64,000 bases of DNA. It comes from an uncultured Spirochaetales bacterium (GTDB lineage: Bacteria; Spirochaetota; Spirochaetia; Sphaerochaetales; Sphaerochaetaceae). The stretch is from assembly GCA_949297785.1 (NCBI GenBank), contig CASFTW010000004.1, positions 1-64,000 on the forward strand, read 5' to 3'. Below, piece after piece: positions 16,102-25,954 of this stretch. The notes beneath the pieces were generated by a model, which worked only from the letters and a program-made list of their open reading frames with translations, made no database searches and was not told the origin of the DNA. A program made the position numbers and the translations under genes. Numbering within the stretch: position 1 is the stretch's first letter; every line of letters starts with the position of its first letter.

Positions 16102-17834
16102 CAGATCATATCCTTCTTAATTGAATACAGTTTGTTGTATAACCCATTTTCCTTCATTAAGGAAGAGTGGGTACCCTTTTCCGCGATGCTTCCGCCTTCA
16201 AGGACGAATATCTCGTCACTGTCGACAATTGTCGAGAGTCTGTGGGCTATGACGATTGCCGTGCGTCCCTTCGAGACACGGCGGAAGGCCTGCTGGATCA
16301 GCTCCTCGCTTTCGCTGTCAAGGCTACTTGTGGCCTCGTCAAAGACTATGATGCGGGGATTCTTTAAAAACACTCTGGCAATTGACAGCCTCTGGCGCTG
16401 TCCGCCGGACAGGCGTGTTCCCCTTTCACCGACTTCGGTATCGAGCCCGGCAGGAAGGGAGCGGACGAAATCCTTCAGGCTGGCAGCCTCAAGAGCCGCC
16501 CAGAGTTCATCGTCACTCGCATCGATCTTGCCGTAACGCAGGTTCTCCCTGATCGAGGCGTCGAAAAGGAAGACATTCTGCTGCACAAAACCGATGGCTT
16601 TGTGCAGGGAAGCCTGTGTCACCTTAGTAATATCCTGACCGTCAATGAGGATCTGACCTTCATCAGGTTCATAGAAACGTGAAAGCAGGGAGACTATTGT
16701 GGTCTTTCCCGCTCCGGATTCACCGACAAGGGCGGCGTTCTCACCGCCGGTGATGTTCATGTCGAGATGACGGAGCACATAGCCGTCTTCACTTGCATAG
16801 GAAAAGCTCACGTCCCTGAATTCCACTTTGCCTTCTTTTATCTCTATGTCCCGGGCATCAGGTGCATCCTTTATCTCAGGCTCGATGTCCATGACTTCAG
16901 TGAAACGTTCGAATGAGGCAATACCCTGCTGAAGCTGCTCCGTGAAATTGATCAGACGGTCAATCGGAGAGACAACTACGGATACGTAGAGCGTGAATGT
17001 GACAAGCGTTGTCAGATCGGCATAGCCGAGTGCTATGAGCGCAGCGCCTCCGGCAACGGTTATGAGGTAGTATATCTCCCTCATGAAGCCTATGCCCGAC
17101 TGGTAACTTGCCATCTGCTTGTACATTTCCTCTCTTGAATTCTTCAGCTTCGTATTGGACTGGCTGAACTTGGTCTGCTGGAAATCTTCCTGGGCGAATG
17201 ACTTGACTTCCCTTATTCCCTGAATGGAATTCTCCGCATCCACATTCACATCTGCGATGGTCCGTCTCACCGCCCTGTTCTTTTCCTTCATCCTGTGGCC
17301 GAATACTATGCCGTAGAACAGCATCACCGGCAACGGTATGAGGGAAATCAGCGCAAGCGGTACGGAAACGGTGAACATGAAGACATAGGCAAGCACAATG
17401 GTAAGCAGGCTTATGAGGAAATCCTCTGGGCCATGGTGCGCTATTTCCGCAATCTGGAAAAGATCGTTTGTTATGCGGCTCATTATCGTGCCGGTCTTAG
17501 TCCTGTCGAAATAGGAGAAGGAAAGCAGCTGCAGATGGTTGAACAGATCCTGCCGCATCTCATTTTCTATTCTCACTCCCAGAATGTGTCCCCAGCGGAT
17601 ACGTATGTATGTGCTGACTGCCTGAAAGACATACACTGTAAGCATCACGGAAAAGACAATGATCATCAGCCTCACATTCCCATCGGCAACAGGACCGTCA
17701 AGCAGGTAGTTTGTCAGCAGAGGGAAAATGACAGACAGGAATGACGAGATCACAGCAACGCTCATGTCCAGGACAAACAGCCCCATATGCGGCTTATAGT
17801 AAGAGAAGAACCGTCTGTAAAGACCCATTTTCAC
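16101..17834 (-). CDS. ABC exporter half-transporter, MsbA-like (membrane domain fused to ATPase)
   Basis: The 577-residue chain has six membrane helices in about the first 320 residues and a C-terminal ATPase with GESGAGKTT, the full signature LSGGQRQRLSIARVF, and IIVFDEATSSLD. It works as a homodimer, unless a partner is encoded elsewhere, and would flip lipids, drugs or peptides across the inner membrane. It overlaps deaD upstream by 4 bases and touches plsC downstream. Confidence 0.93.
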   Translation of the reverse strand: MKMGLYRRFFSYYKPHMGLFVLDMSVAVISSFLSVIFPLLTNYLLDGPVADGNVRLMIIVFSVMLTVYVFQAVSTYIRIRWGHILGVRIENEMRQDLFNHLQLLSFSYFDRTKTGTIMSRITNDLFQIAEIAHHGPEDFLISLLTIVLAYVFMFTVSVPLALISLIPLPVMLFYGIVFGHRMKEKNRAVRRTIADVNVDAENSIQGIREVKSFAQEDFQQTKFSQSNTKLKNSREEMYKQMASYQSGIGFMREIYYLITVAGGAALIALGYADLTTLVTFTLYVSVVVSPIDRLINFTEQLQQGIASFERFTEVMDIEPEIKDAPDARDIEIKEGKVEFRDVSFSYASEDGYVLRHLDMNITGGENAALVGESGAGKTTIVSLLSRFYEPDEGQILIDGQDITKVTQASLHKAIGFVQQNVFLFDASIRENLRYGKIDASDDELWAALEAASLKDFVRSLPAGLDTEVGERGTRLSGGQRQRLSIARVFLKNPRIIVFDEATSSLDSESEELIQQAFRRVSKGRTAIVIAHRLSTIVDSDEIFVLEGGSIAEKGTHSSLMKENGLYNKLYSIKKDMI

Positions 17835-19453
17835 TCCCCTTTGAAAATACTTACGACCTTGGCCCAGAAACTCTTCTTCTCCGGCTTCGTACTGATGTGC
17901 TGCGGTGCGCTTGTGATTGATGCGACGGGAGCCTTCACTCTGGCGCTGCCGCTCTTCGCATTCTGCGCTTTCGCACCTGGCTGTGTGTTCTTCTGGACTT
18001 TTTTCACTGCAGTCTTTCCCGCCGGTTTCCGAGTCTTCTTTCCATCTGATGGAGAAGGCTTTGAAGAGAATTCATTCTTGTAGAATGCAAGGCGCTCCTC
18101 AAACGACATCTTTGAAAGATTCTCATAATCACTGTCGGAGAGTTTCTTCTCCTTCTGCCTTGCAGGCTTGCGTCCTGAATCGGTTCTGGAACGGGATGCC
18201 GCCTTTCCGCCTCTCTCTCCCCTTCTGTTCCTTGCCTCATCCTTCCTGCCGTTTCTCTCCTTTGCACGGCGGCGGATGGATTTCACATAATCAAAACTCT
18301 TGTCCTCGACTTCCTCAAGACCGTATTCATCGCTCCAGCATACAGGTATCTTCATCTGGATGTAATTCTCAATGGCCTCGAGGGAGTAGATGTATTCCTC
18401 ACTGGCAAGCGAGATCGCCCTTCCTTCCTTTCCTGCACGTGCAGTACGTCCGATACGGTGCACGTAGTTCTCATAATCCTCGGGAAGATCATAGTTGACG
18501 ACAAGCTCCAGATCATCAATCTGGAGACCGCGTGCCGCGATATCGGTGGCGACGAGAATCTCGAGTTTTCCTTCCTTGAGCTTATCGAGTGCCTTGAGCC
18601 GCTCACTCTGCTTCATGTCTCCCATCAGATATGCAGATTTGTATCCGTTCAGCTTCAGGCGCTGGGAGACTTCGACCGCCCTGTCCTTCGTGTTGGTGAA
18701 TATGAGCGTGCTCTTCGGCTGAAGCTTGTGAAGCAGCTGGAGAAGAAGGGAGAACTCCTCATCCTTAGTCACGTGGAACAGCTCCTGCTTGATCTTGTCG
18801 ACGGTGATCTCTTCCGGCTGGCTTTCGAGCTCAAGCGGCTCATTCATATACGACCAGGCAATGTTCCTGACCTTGACAGTCAGTGTCGCAGAGAGGATCA
18901 TCGTCTGCCTTTCCTGAGGAGGAAGCATCATGGAGAACATTCTGTCCACATCATGATAGAACCCCATGTCGAACATCCTGTCAGCCTCATCAAGAACGAC
19001 AGTCGTGAACATTCTGAAGTCAATCTTGTTGCTGGATGCGAAATCTATGAGACGCCCAGGCGTGCCGACATAAAGGCTGAGGCCTTCCTTCAGCTCCTCA
19101 TTCTGTGCCCCGTAGCCTACCCCGCCGTAGAAACAGCCTGTCCTGAAACCTGGGACATACTTGCTGAGCAGCTCGGCATCCTCCTCAATCTGGAGCGCGA
19201 GTTCCCTTGTTGGGGCAACAACAAGCGCAGCGGGAAGCGCTGTCTTGGAAAGATATGCCCTCATGTATTTCTCAAGGATCGTTATGATGTACACGGCAGT
19301 TTTGCCGGAACCTGTCTTTGACTGCACCATCACATCTTTGTTTGCAAGCGAATAAGGGAGTACGAGCTCCTGAACGGGCGTGCAGTCTGTAAAGCGGGCT
19401 TCACTGATGCCCTTCATTACGGCTTCACTCAAGCCGAGCGCAGAGAATTTCAT
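17831..19453 (-). CDS. DEAD-box RNA helicase
   Basis: All core motifs are seen: the Q-motif region (FTDCTPVQ, residues 21-28), KTGSGKT at 46-52, VVLDEADRMFD, ILSATL, and HRIGRTARAG. The C-terminal 150 residues form a basic tail rich in Lys, Arg and Ser, probably RNA-binding. It likely assists ribosome assembly or mRNA turnover (RhlE/CshA-like). It opens the seven-gene operon that runs to guaA. Confidence 0.95.
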   Translation of the reverse strand: MKFSALGLSEAVMKGISEARFTDCTPVQELVLPYSLANKDVMVQSKTGSGKTAVYIITILEKYMRAYLSKTALPAALVVAPTRELALQIEEDAELLSKYVPGFRTGCFYGGVGYGAQNEELKEGLSLYVGTPGRLIDFASSNKIDFRMFTTVVLDEADRMFDMGFYHDVDRMFSMMLPPQERQTMILSATLTVKVRNIAWSYMNEPLELESQPEEITVDKIKQELFHVTKDEEFSLLLQLLHKLQPKSTLIFTNTKDRAVEVSQRLKLNGYKSAYLMGDMKQSERLKALDKLKEGKLEILVATDIAARGLQIDDLELVVNYDLPEDYENYVHRIGRTARAGKEGRAISLASEEYIYSLEAIENYIQMKIPVCWSDEYGLEEVEDKSFDYVKSIRRRAKERNGRKDEARNRRGERGGKAASRSRTDSGRKPARQKEKKLSDSDYENLSKMSFEERLAFYKNEFSSKPSPSDGKKTRKPAGKTAVKKVQKNTQPGAKAQNAKSGSARVKAPVASITSAPQHISTKPEKKSFWAKVVSIFKGE

Positions 19454-19494
19454 GCAATTTCTCCTTCTATATGAATTCTACCATATGTTTTCTT

Positions 19495-20289
19495 TCATTC
19501 CACTTCCCATTTTCTGACAAGATCGCAGATCTTCAGGATGGTCGGGAAGTCGCAGGGAACAGCCTTGCCGTCAAGGCGGGAGACCGGCATCGCGGCCATG
19601 CTGGTCGAGCTGATGAAGAGGCTTGTCGCATTGCACAGCTCATCAAGCTTCACGGCGCGCATGACTACATCAATGCCGAGTACCTTCGCCGCCCTCAGCA
19701 CCGATATCCTGGTGACACCGGAGAGAACTTCATCATCCGGGGCGGTGAACATCGTGCCGCCCATCAGGGCGTAGAAATTGCTGCGTGTCCCCTCCAGAAC
19801 CTGATTGTGTCTGTCGACGAGCAGGGCTTCAAATGCGCCTTTGCTTTTTGCGTCATTGAGAGCAAGATAACTGAGCAGCAGATTGCTGGTCTTGCAGGTT
19901 GGAAGATACCGCTCGCCGTAATAAGTGGTGACGGCGACTCCTTCGCTGTAATACGAATCCGGGTATGTTATGAGAGGCTGCCATGTGATGAAGACCATGC
20001 ATTCACTGCCGCCATATACGAGGATCCTCATCGTCGCATTCTCAAGTCTTTCTTTCTCAATCAGCCTGTCAATCCATTCCTGCCATGGCACCGACGGCAG
20101 TACAAGTCCGATCTGGGATGCGGAGGATTCAAGCCTTTTTATATGATCATCCAGATGAACCACATGACGGTTCACCACCCTCAACGCCTCATAGACGGAG
20201 AAATTCGACTGGACTTCCCTCACCGTAACCGGAACAAGGGCATCCTCTTCCCTTATTATATTTCCATTCTTGATCGCACTTTTCTGCAT
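19495..20289 (-). CDS. Class IV aminotransferase (branched-chain aminotransferase or aminodeoxychorismate lyase-like)
   Basis: The 264-residue protein has the PLP-enzyme pattern of fold-type IV. The probable Schiff-base Lys133 is in CKTSNLLLSYLA, followed by FEALLVDRHNQVLEGTRSNF in which the conserved Glu and SN contact the cofactor. Length fits either D-amino-acid/branched-chain aminotransferases or PabC; the sequence alone does not decide. It stands between the deaD operon and ftsK on the same strand. Confidence 0.88.
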   Translation of the reverse strand: MQKSAIKNGNIIREEDALVPVTVREVQSNFSVYEALRVVNRHVVHLDDHIKRLESSASQIGLVLPSVPWQEWIDRLIEKERLENATMRILVYGGSECMVFITWQPLITYPDSYYSEGVAVTTYYGERYLPTCKTSNLLLSYLALNDAKSKGAFEALLVDRHNQVLEGTRSNFYALMGGTMFTAPDDEVLSGVTRISVLRAAKVLGIDVVMRAVKLDELCNATSLFISSTSMAAMPVSRLDGKAVPCDFPTILKICDLVRKWEVE

Positions 20290-20319
20290 AGCAAAGAATA
20301 TATTAACGAGATTGCAGTT

Positions 20320-20354
20320 TAAAGAAAACCCATGAGAGGCAGACTCTCACGGGT
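20320..20354 (-). terminator. Intrinsic terminator after ftsK
   Basis: On the minus strand CCCGTGAGAG (20344-20353) pairs with CTCTCATGGG (20329-20338), with one imperfect pair and a five-base loop, followed by TTTTCTTT. It lies seven bases past the ftsK stop. Confidence 0.8.
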
Positions 20355-20360
20355 CTTTCA

Positions 20361-23300
20361 TCATTCGTAACGGAGAATCTCGCGCGGTTTGGATCCGTTG
20401 GCGGGTCCGACGATGCCTTCGTCCTCCATCTGCTCGACAAGACGTGCAGCCCTGTTGTAGCCGATTGAGAGTCTGCGCTGCAGATAGGAGGCTGAGGCGC
20501 CCTTCCTTTCGAAGCATATCTGCTTTGCCCTCTCATAGAGGTCGGCATCGCTGCCTTCAAGGCTTTCCTCGCTGATCGGGGAATCATCCGGCTCCGGCTC
20601 ATCCTCGAAGATCGCCTCGTCAAGGTAATCAGGTTCACCCTGCTTCTTGACATGACGCACGATCTGGTCGACTTCGTCCTCGGAAAGGAAAGCTCCCTGT
20701 ATTCTCACCAGTCCGGGACTTGACTGCGTGGACAGAAGCATGTCGCCTTTGCCCAGCAGGTTCTCGGCACCCATCTCGTCAAGAACGATACGGCTGTTCA
20801 TGCCGGAGGATGCGGCGAATGCAATACGGGTCGGAATGTTGTTCTTGATCGTGCCCGTGACAACCTCGCTGCTGGGTCTCTGGGTCGCCATGACGACGTG
20901 TATGCCTGCAGCACGGGCCTTTGCCATGATACGCCTTATGTAATCCTCGATGTCCTTTCCGATAACAGTCATCAGATCCGCAAACTCATCCATGATGAGC
21001 ACGATGTAGGGCATCTTCTCGGTGGCATACCCGAATTCATGTATTCTGGAGTTGAAGTTCTCGATATTCCTCACCCCCGCCTGGCTGAACACATTGTATC
21101 TTCTGTCCATTTCCTCAACGAGCCAGTTGAGCATCTTGAGAACTCTCTTGGGCTCTGTTATGACCGGAGTCAGCAGATGGGGAATGCCGTTGTACACATT
21201 GAGTTCGACAACCTTCGGGTCAACCATTATGAGGCGTACATCTTTTGGACTCTTCGTATAGAGGATCGATGCGATGAGACCGTTTATACATACGGATTTA
21301 CCGCTTCCCGTGGTACCTGCGATGAGAAGATGCGGACACTTGGAGACATCAAGCACCTTCGGTTCCCCCTGGATATCGCGTCCGAGTATCATGGGGACAT
21401 TGAGATTTGCCTTCTTCAGGGGAGACAGGAGTTCCTTGAAGCCGACGGTCGCCCTCTTGGCGTTCGGCACCTCAATGCCGACGGCGCTCTTTCCGGGAAC
21501 AGGCGCAAGGATACGTATCTTCTGTCCTCCGATCCTGAGACCTATGTTCTTTTCAAGACTGAGGACTTTCGAGACAAGCACGCCCGGAGCCAGAGTATAC
21601 TCATAAAGCGTGATGGTCGGCCCCTTCACGATATCGGCAAGCTGGACGTCAACCTTGAAGTCATGCATAACCGATTCGATCATGCGACCGGTGTATTCCT
21701 CATTCTCCCCCACTTCATATGTGGTCTGAGGAAAGTCCTTGAGCAGGTCGGGAGAAGGGGGAGTATAGCTTCTCCTCTGTCTCTGTATGATGGCCTTCTC
21801 GCCTGCATTGTTGCTGGCAAGTCCGCTTATTCCGACCTTGAATTCTATCTGGCTGTCAGAACCCTCCTTTCCACTGCCGCCGTCATCTTCATCCATTATG
21901 CTCTCTTCCTCACCGACAAAGACTTCCTTCACGGCAGGCTTTGAAGTATGGACGGGAGCAGGATCATGCGGCTCAGCTGCACTCTTCACGGCAGGAGATG
22001 ACTTCACTGCAGCCGAAGCGGAATGAAGAGGCGCTGCCTTTACCTCTTCGGCAGCAGATGGAACTTGATTCTCATCTCTCACCGGTTCTGCGTCTTTCTG
22101 AGGCTCTGATGCTTCCCTGACGGGAGGTGCGGAAGATGCAGCATCCTCTTTCAGCGATATTTCCGCCTCACCCGTTCTGCTGTGTATGGGTGTTGTGCTC
22201 TCTGCATGGTATGTCCGTGAAGGGAAATGGCTCACATCCGGGCTCTGCACATCGGAAACAGAAGGGGAAGGCGTGCCCTCCGGGGTGTTTTTCTTCTTCA
22301 GCGACTCGAACAGCTTATAGCGGGGATGATCAGGCGAGAGGTTGGATGGAGCGAAAGATGAATCATTCTTCCTCTCTTCCTTCTTTTCCCTCCGGTCATC
22401 ATAGCCGATGATTGGATTGGGATTCGGGCCCGGTGTTATATGCCGGGCCTGGGAAGCCTCAAGAGCGCTTTCAAGCATTCCGCCTTTTTTGAAAAGACCC
22501 TTCTTCGGGGGATCATTCTTTTCCTTTTCCTGTGCGATCATTTTCTCAACATTGCGTGCACTGTTCTCAAGCACGGACATGCTGACCACATTGCCATGGG
22601 GAATCGAGAAATCCCTTTCGACCTTCTTCTCCTGAACGGATACATTTTCATCTCTTGTGCCGGAAGAGGTCAGATCCACGATCTCGCCTTTCGGTATCGT
22701 GCTGAAATCAGGGATACGGGTGGTAGAGGGGAAGGAAAGCGGACTGTCAGGATCGAGCGCGACCTCGGCCCGGCTTACGGCATTCACCTTGACAGTGACC
22801 TCGTTATCGTCACTGCCGGCAGAAGGAGATGGACCGTCAGCACTGTCACTGTCCTTTCCGTTTTTTTTGTTTTTCCTTGCCCCAGCCTTTGCAGTTGCAG
22901 CCTCTGCCTTTGCCCTTTTCTCTTCTTCCTTCTTTCTCTTTTTCTCTTCCTTCGGCGAAAGTTTCACTTCAAGGCTTTCATCACTGACTGTTTCCTCAGC
23001 CTGTGCCTTTGCGGCAAGAAGCCTTTCCTTTTTCTCCCTGCGCCTGCGGTAAACGGAATTCAGGGATGAATTTATTATCGCGATGACAAGACAGATGAGA
23101 ACCTCCATGATGAGAAGGACGACTACAAGGGAATTCTTCTCCCGGCTTATGCGGGACATAATGAACTCAGGCTCCGTGTTTCCCGTGAAGACGTGCACTG
23201 CGGCAAGAAGGGTATAGTAAATGACAACTGCAAGAGGCAGGAATATATAGTTGAAAGGTCGCTTCTTCCTTGATGTCAGCATTATGAGAGAAAGAACGAG

Positions 23301-23513
23301 GCAGAGAAGCGCAGGAGAGAAAGTCTCATTGAAAAATCCTGTATATGTGATTATGACTTCCTTCACGCTTTCAAGCTGAGGGACGGGATAAAAGTTCCAT
23401 GCCGCAAGAGATGCTGCCGCAAGAAGCAACAGAACGGAGGCAACAAGAGATACAGCTCCTCCCTTTTTCCTTTTCCCCTCTTTCTTTATTTTATTCTCAC
23501 GAGCCAAAGTCAT
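20361..23513 (-). CDS. ftsK: DNA translocase FtsK/SpoIIIE
   Basis: FtsK pumps chromosomal DNA through the closing septum. The 1050-residue protein has four membrane segments in the first 160 residues, a long charged linker (about 165-560) rich in Lys, Glu, Ser and Pro with Lys/Glu clusters near 190-210, and then the motor. The motor has Walker A GTTGSGKS, Walker B YIVLIMDEFADLM, and MATQRPSSEVVTG. The C-terminal winged gamma domain (YLQRRLSIGYNRAARL) reads polarity sequences. It overlaps rsmG by 4 bases. Confidence 0.96.
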   Translation of the reverse strand: MTLARENKIKKEGKRKKGGAVSLVASVLLLLAAASLAAWNFYPVPQLESVKEVIITYTGFFNETFSPALLCLVLSLIMLTSRKKRPFNYIFLPLAVVIYYTLLAAVHVFTGNTEPEFIMSRISREKNSLVVVLLIMEVLICLVIAIINSSLNSVYRRRREKKERLLAAKAQAEETVSDESLEVKLSPKEEKKRKKEEEKRAKAEAATAKAGARKNKKNGKDSDSADGPSPSAGSDDNEVTVKVNAVSRAEVALDPDSPLSFPSTTRIPDFSTIPKGEIVDLTSSGTRDENVSVQEKKVERDFSIPHGNVVSMSVLENSARNVEKMIAQEKEKNDPPKKGLFKKGGMLESALEASQARHITPGPNPNPIIGYDDRREKKEERKNDSSFAPSNLSPDHPRYKLFESLKKKNTPEGTPSPSVSDVQSPDVSHFPSRTYHAESTTPIHSRTGEAEISLKEDAASSAPPVREASEPQKDAEPVRDENQVPSAAEEVKAAPLHSASAAVKSSPAVKSAAEPHDPAPVHTSKPAVKEVFVGEEESIMDEDDGGSGKEGSDSQIEFKVGISGLASNNAGEKAIIQRQRRSYTPPSPDLLKDFPQTTYEVGENEEYTGRMIESVMHDFKVDVQLADIVKGPTITLYEYTLAPGVLVSKVLSLEKNIGLRIGGQKIRILAPVPGKSAVGIEVPNAKRATVGFKELLSPLKKANLNVPMILGRDIQGEPKVLDVSKCPHLLIAGTTGSGKSVCINGLIASILYTKSPKDVRLIMVDPKVVELNVYNGIPHLLTPVITEPKRVLKMLNWLVEEMDRRYNVFSQAGVRNIENFNSRIHEFGYATEKMPYIVLIMDEFADLMTVIGKDIEDYIRRIMAKARAAGIHVVMATQRPSSEVVTGTIKNNIPTRIAFAASSGMNSRIVLDEMGAENLLGKGDMLLSTQSSPGLVRIQGAFLSEDEVDQIVRHVKKQGEPDYLDEAIFEDEPEPDDSPISEESLEGSDADLYERAKQICFERKGASASYLQRRLSIGYNRAARLVEQMEDEGIVGPANGSKPREILRYE

Positions 23514-24142
23514 TCTCCTTTTTTTCTCAAAATAAGCATGTGTCGCACTTCATCAAGAAAAGGAACACGCATTCTTACAAGCTCGCTGTCAAAGCCTTCA
23601 AGGCCTTCCGTCTCAGCCTCAACATAGCTCTGCCGGGCTTTGTATGCGTACAGCGCACCGCCTTTTGCAAGTAGCCTGTGTGCATCGCCTATTATGTCAT
23701 AAAGCGGATGAAAAGCACGGAAAGTGACACAGTCAAATTCCCTCCTCACATCCTTCACATCATATGATATCACCTCAACATTACCTAAGTTACATCTTAA
23801 GACAACATTTTTCAAAAAGTCCACACGCCTTTTCATTCTTTCTATGAGGAAAAAGCGGTATTCCGGCATGAGAATGGAAAGAACTATGCCCGGAAAGCCG
23901 GCACCGGATCCAAGGTCGGCAACAGAGCAGCCTTCCTTCTCCCTCTGCCTTATCACGGGGCAGCCGGCGGCGCAGTCCAGTATGTGCCGTATTACAAGCT
24001 CATCCCTGTCTTCATAGGAAACAAGATGATAAACAGGATTGAAAAGTTCTATCTCGCTGATGTAGGTTTCCAGCTTCCCTATCATGTCAGCATCAGCCGC
24101 GATTGAAAGCCTTTCAAGTCCGTCTTTCAGAAGATCGTTCAT
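23510..24142 (-). CDS. rsmG: 16S rRNA (guanine-N7) methyltransferase RsmG
   Basis: RsmG methylates G527 of 16S rRNA using S-adenosylmethionine. The SAM-binding glycine loop VADLGSGAGFPG is present, followed by LIERMKRRVDFL and a YDVKDV strand. The ATG at 24142 has GAGGGA upstream and gives 210 residues; an in-frame GTG at 24157 overlaps the mnmG stop and is an alternative. The gene sits in the conserved mnmE-mnmG-rsmG order. Confidence 0.94.
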   Translation of the reverse strand: MNDLLKDGLERLSIAADADMIGKLETYISEIELFNPVYHLVSYEDRDELVIRHILDCAAGCPVIRQREKEGCSVADLGSGAGFPGIVLSILMPEYRFFLIERMKRRVDFLKNVVLRCNLGNVEVISYDVKDVRREFDCVTFRAFHPLYDIIGDAHRLLAKGGALYAYKARQSYVEAETEGLEGFDSELVRMRVPFLDEVRHMLILRKKGE

Positions 24143-24153
24143 AACAGCATCCC

Positions 24154-25953
24154 TCACTTTTTTGCCCTGAGTCCCATCATCAGCAGCGCGATGTCAGACA
24201 CGCGCAGGCCTGAGATACGCTGGGCCTGGCCCACACTGGCAGGACGTATCTGCTTGAGTTTCTCCCTCGATTCGGCGGAAAGACCTTTGAGGGCGTCATA
24301 GTCGAAATCGGGAGGTATCATCATATTCTCCTTGCGGCTGAACATCTGGGCCTCTGCCTCCTGCCGCCTGAGATATCCTTCGTATTTGACATCAAGCTCG
24401 ACTTCGCTGCGTATTGAAGGGGCATATGAAAGCACAGAAGGGAGTCTGGCGGAAAGGGAAGAAATCGTGACCTCAGGCTCCCTGAGAAGCTCAAGCCCGT
24501 TCTTTCCCCTCTCCCTGTATTCCCTGAGCGTGCTGCGCAGGCTGCTCATGTCGTCCATCTTCTTCTCGAGCCTTGCAAGCTTCTCCTCCGATGCGCTGTG
24601 CTTCTCATACCCGATTCTGGTAAGACGGAGATCGGCGTTGTCATGGCGCAGAGAAAGGCGGTACTCGGCACGGCTTGTGAACATTCTGTAGGGTTCCTTC
24701 GTGCCTTTTGTGACCAGATCGTCGATCAGCACACCTATGTAGGCTTCAGTCCGCTTGAGGATGAGAGGTTCCTCTCCTCTCAGCTTGAGGGAAGCGTTTA
24801 TGCCCGCAACAAGGCCCTGACAGGCCGCTTCCTCATATCCTGATGTGCCGTTTGTCTGCCCTGCCACGAAGAGGGATGAAAGGATCTTGGACTCAAGGGA
24901 AGGATAAAGATCCATCGGATTGAGATAATCATACTCAACGGCATATGCCGGACGCATGATCTCGCAATGCCTGAGACCCGGCAGGGTGCGTATGAAAGCA
25001 TGCTGCACGTCTTCAGGCAGAGAAGATGAAAGTCCGTTGAGATACATCTCCTCACTGTTCACGCCTTCCGGCTCGACGAATATCTGATGGCGGTCCCTGT
25101 CAGGAAAGCGCATGACCTTGTCCTCGATGGAGGGACAGTAGCGCGGACCTTTGCCGACAATCTTGCCGCCGTAGAGAGGGGAACGGTGCATGTTTTCCCT
25201 TATTATCCTGTGGGTCTCCCCGTTGGTCCATGTGACATAGCAGTCAAGACGGGGCCTGTCAACTGTATCGTAATCGAAGCTGAAAGGAAGGACCTCCTCA
25301 TCGCCCGGCTGCACCTCAAGTTCATCGAAATCAAGCGATGAGCGGCGCACACGTGCGGGAGTGCCGGTCTTCAGGCGTCCGACATCGAACCCGAGACGCC
25401 TGAGCGAGCTTCCCAGCCCGATGGCGGCACTCTCTCCCAGTCTGCCGCATGCCTCCTCATACTCTCCTATGAATATCTTGCCGTCCATGAATGTTCCGGT
25501 GGTAAGCACGACAGCACGCGCGGAAATCTTCCAGCCGCGCTGGGTTACAACCCCGGCGACAGCTCCGTTCTCCACAATCAGATCGGTGACCGTGTCCATG
25601 AAAAGCGAAAGGTTCTGTGTATGCTCAAGCAGTTCCTTCGCATTCCTTGAATACGTGAACTTGTCAGCCTGTGCGCGCGGTGCCTGCACCGCAGGCCCCC
25701 TCCTCCTGTTGAGTATCCTGTACTGTATCATCGATGAGTCAATAAGATGCCCCATAACCCCGCCGAGCGCATCGATCTCCCGCACGAGATTCCCTTTGGC
25801 AAGGCCTCCCACCGCAGGATTGCAGCTCAGGCGTCCTATCGCATCAAGGCTCTGTGTCACAAGCAGGGTGGAAAACCCCTCACGGGCAGCTGCGCTGGAT
25901 GCCTCTATGCCGGCATGTCCCCCACCGATAACTATTATGTCATAATCTCTCAT
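24154..25953 (-). CDS. mnmG: tRNA uridine-5-carboxymethylaminomethyl synthase, FAD subunit
   Basis: MnmG with MnmE makes the cmnm5 modification at wobble uridine 34. The protein starts at MRDYDIIVIGGGHAG (25953), where the FAD-binding motif comes immediately; the frame stays open upstream but inside mnmE. The length of 599 residues is somewhat shorter than the usual 620-630. The central ATTGTF-like block reads VVLTTGTFMDG, and the C-terminal helical domain that binds MnmE is present (LKQIRPASVGQAQRISG). It starts one base after the mnmE stop. Confidence 0.96.
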   Translation of the reverse strand: MRDYDIIVIGGGHAGIEASSAAAREGFSTLLVTQSLDAIGRLSCNPAVGGLAKGNLVREIDALGGVMGHLIDSSMIQYRILNRRRGPAVQAPRAQADKFTYSRNAKELLEHTQNLSLFMDTVTDLIVENGAVAGVVTQRGWKISARAVVLTTGTFMDGKIFIGEYEEACGRLGESAAIGLGSSLRRLGFDVGRLKTGTPARVRRSSLDFDELEVQPGDEEVLPFSFDYDTVDRPRLDCYVTWTNGETHRIIRENMHRSPLYGGKIVGKGPRYCPSIEDKVMRFPDRDRHQIFVEPEGVNSEEMYLNGLSSSLPEDVQHAFIRTLPGLRHCEIMRPAYAVEYDYLNPMDLYPSLESKILSSLFVAGQTNGTSGYEEAACQGLVAGINASLKLRGEEPLILKRTEAYIGVLIDDLVTKGTKEPYRMFTSRAEYRLSLRHDNADLRLTRIGYEKHSASEEKLARLEKKMDDMSSLRSTLREYRERGKNGLELLREPEVTISSLSARLPSVLSYAPSIRSEVELDVKYEGYLRRQEAEAQMFSRKENMMIPPDFDYDALKGLSAESREKLKQIRPASVGQAQRISGLRVSDIALLMMGLRAKK

Positions 25954-25954
25954 A

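Noticed and set aside
18458-19321. 287-codon plus-strand frame inside the DEAD-box helicase gene
   Set aside because: Antisense to conserved helicase motifs, no recognisable domain.
20898-21944. Long plus-strand open frame (348 codons) inside ftsK
   Set aside because: It lies fully antisense to the conserved FtsK motor domain and has no ribosome site or family motif; it reflects codon bias in the real gene.
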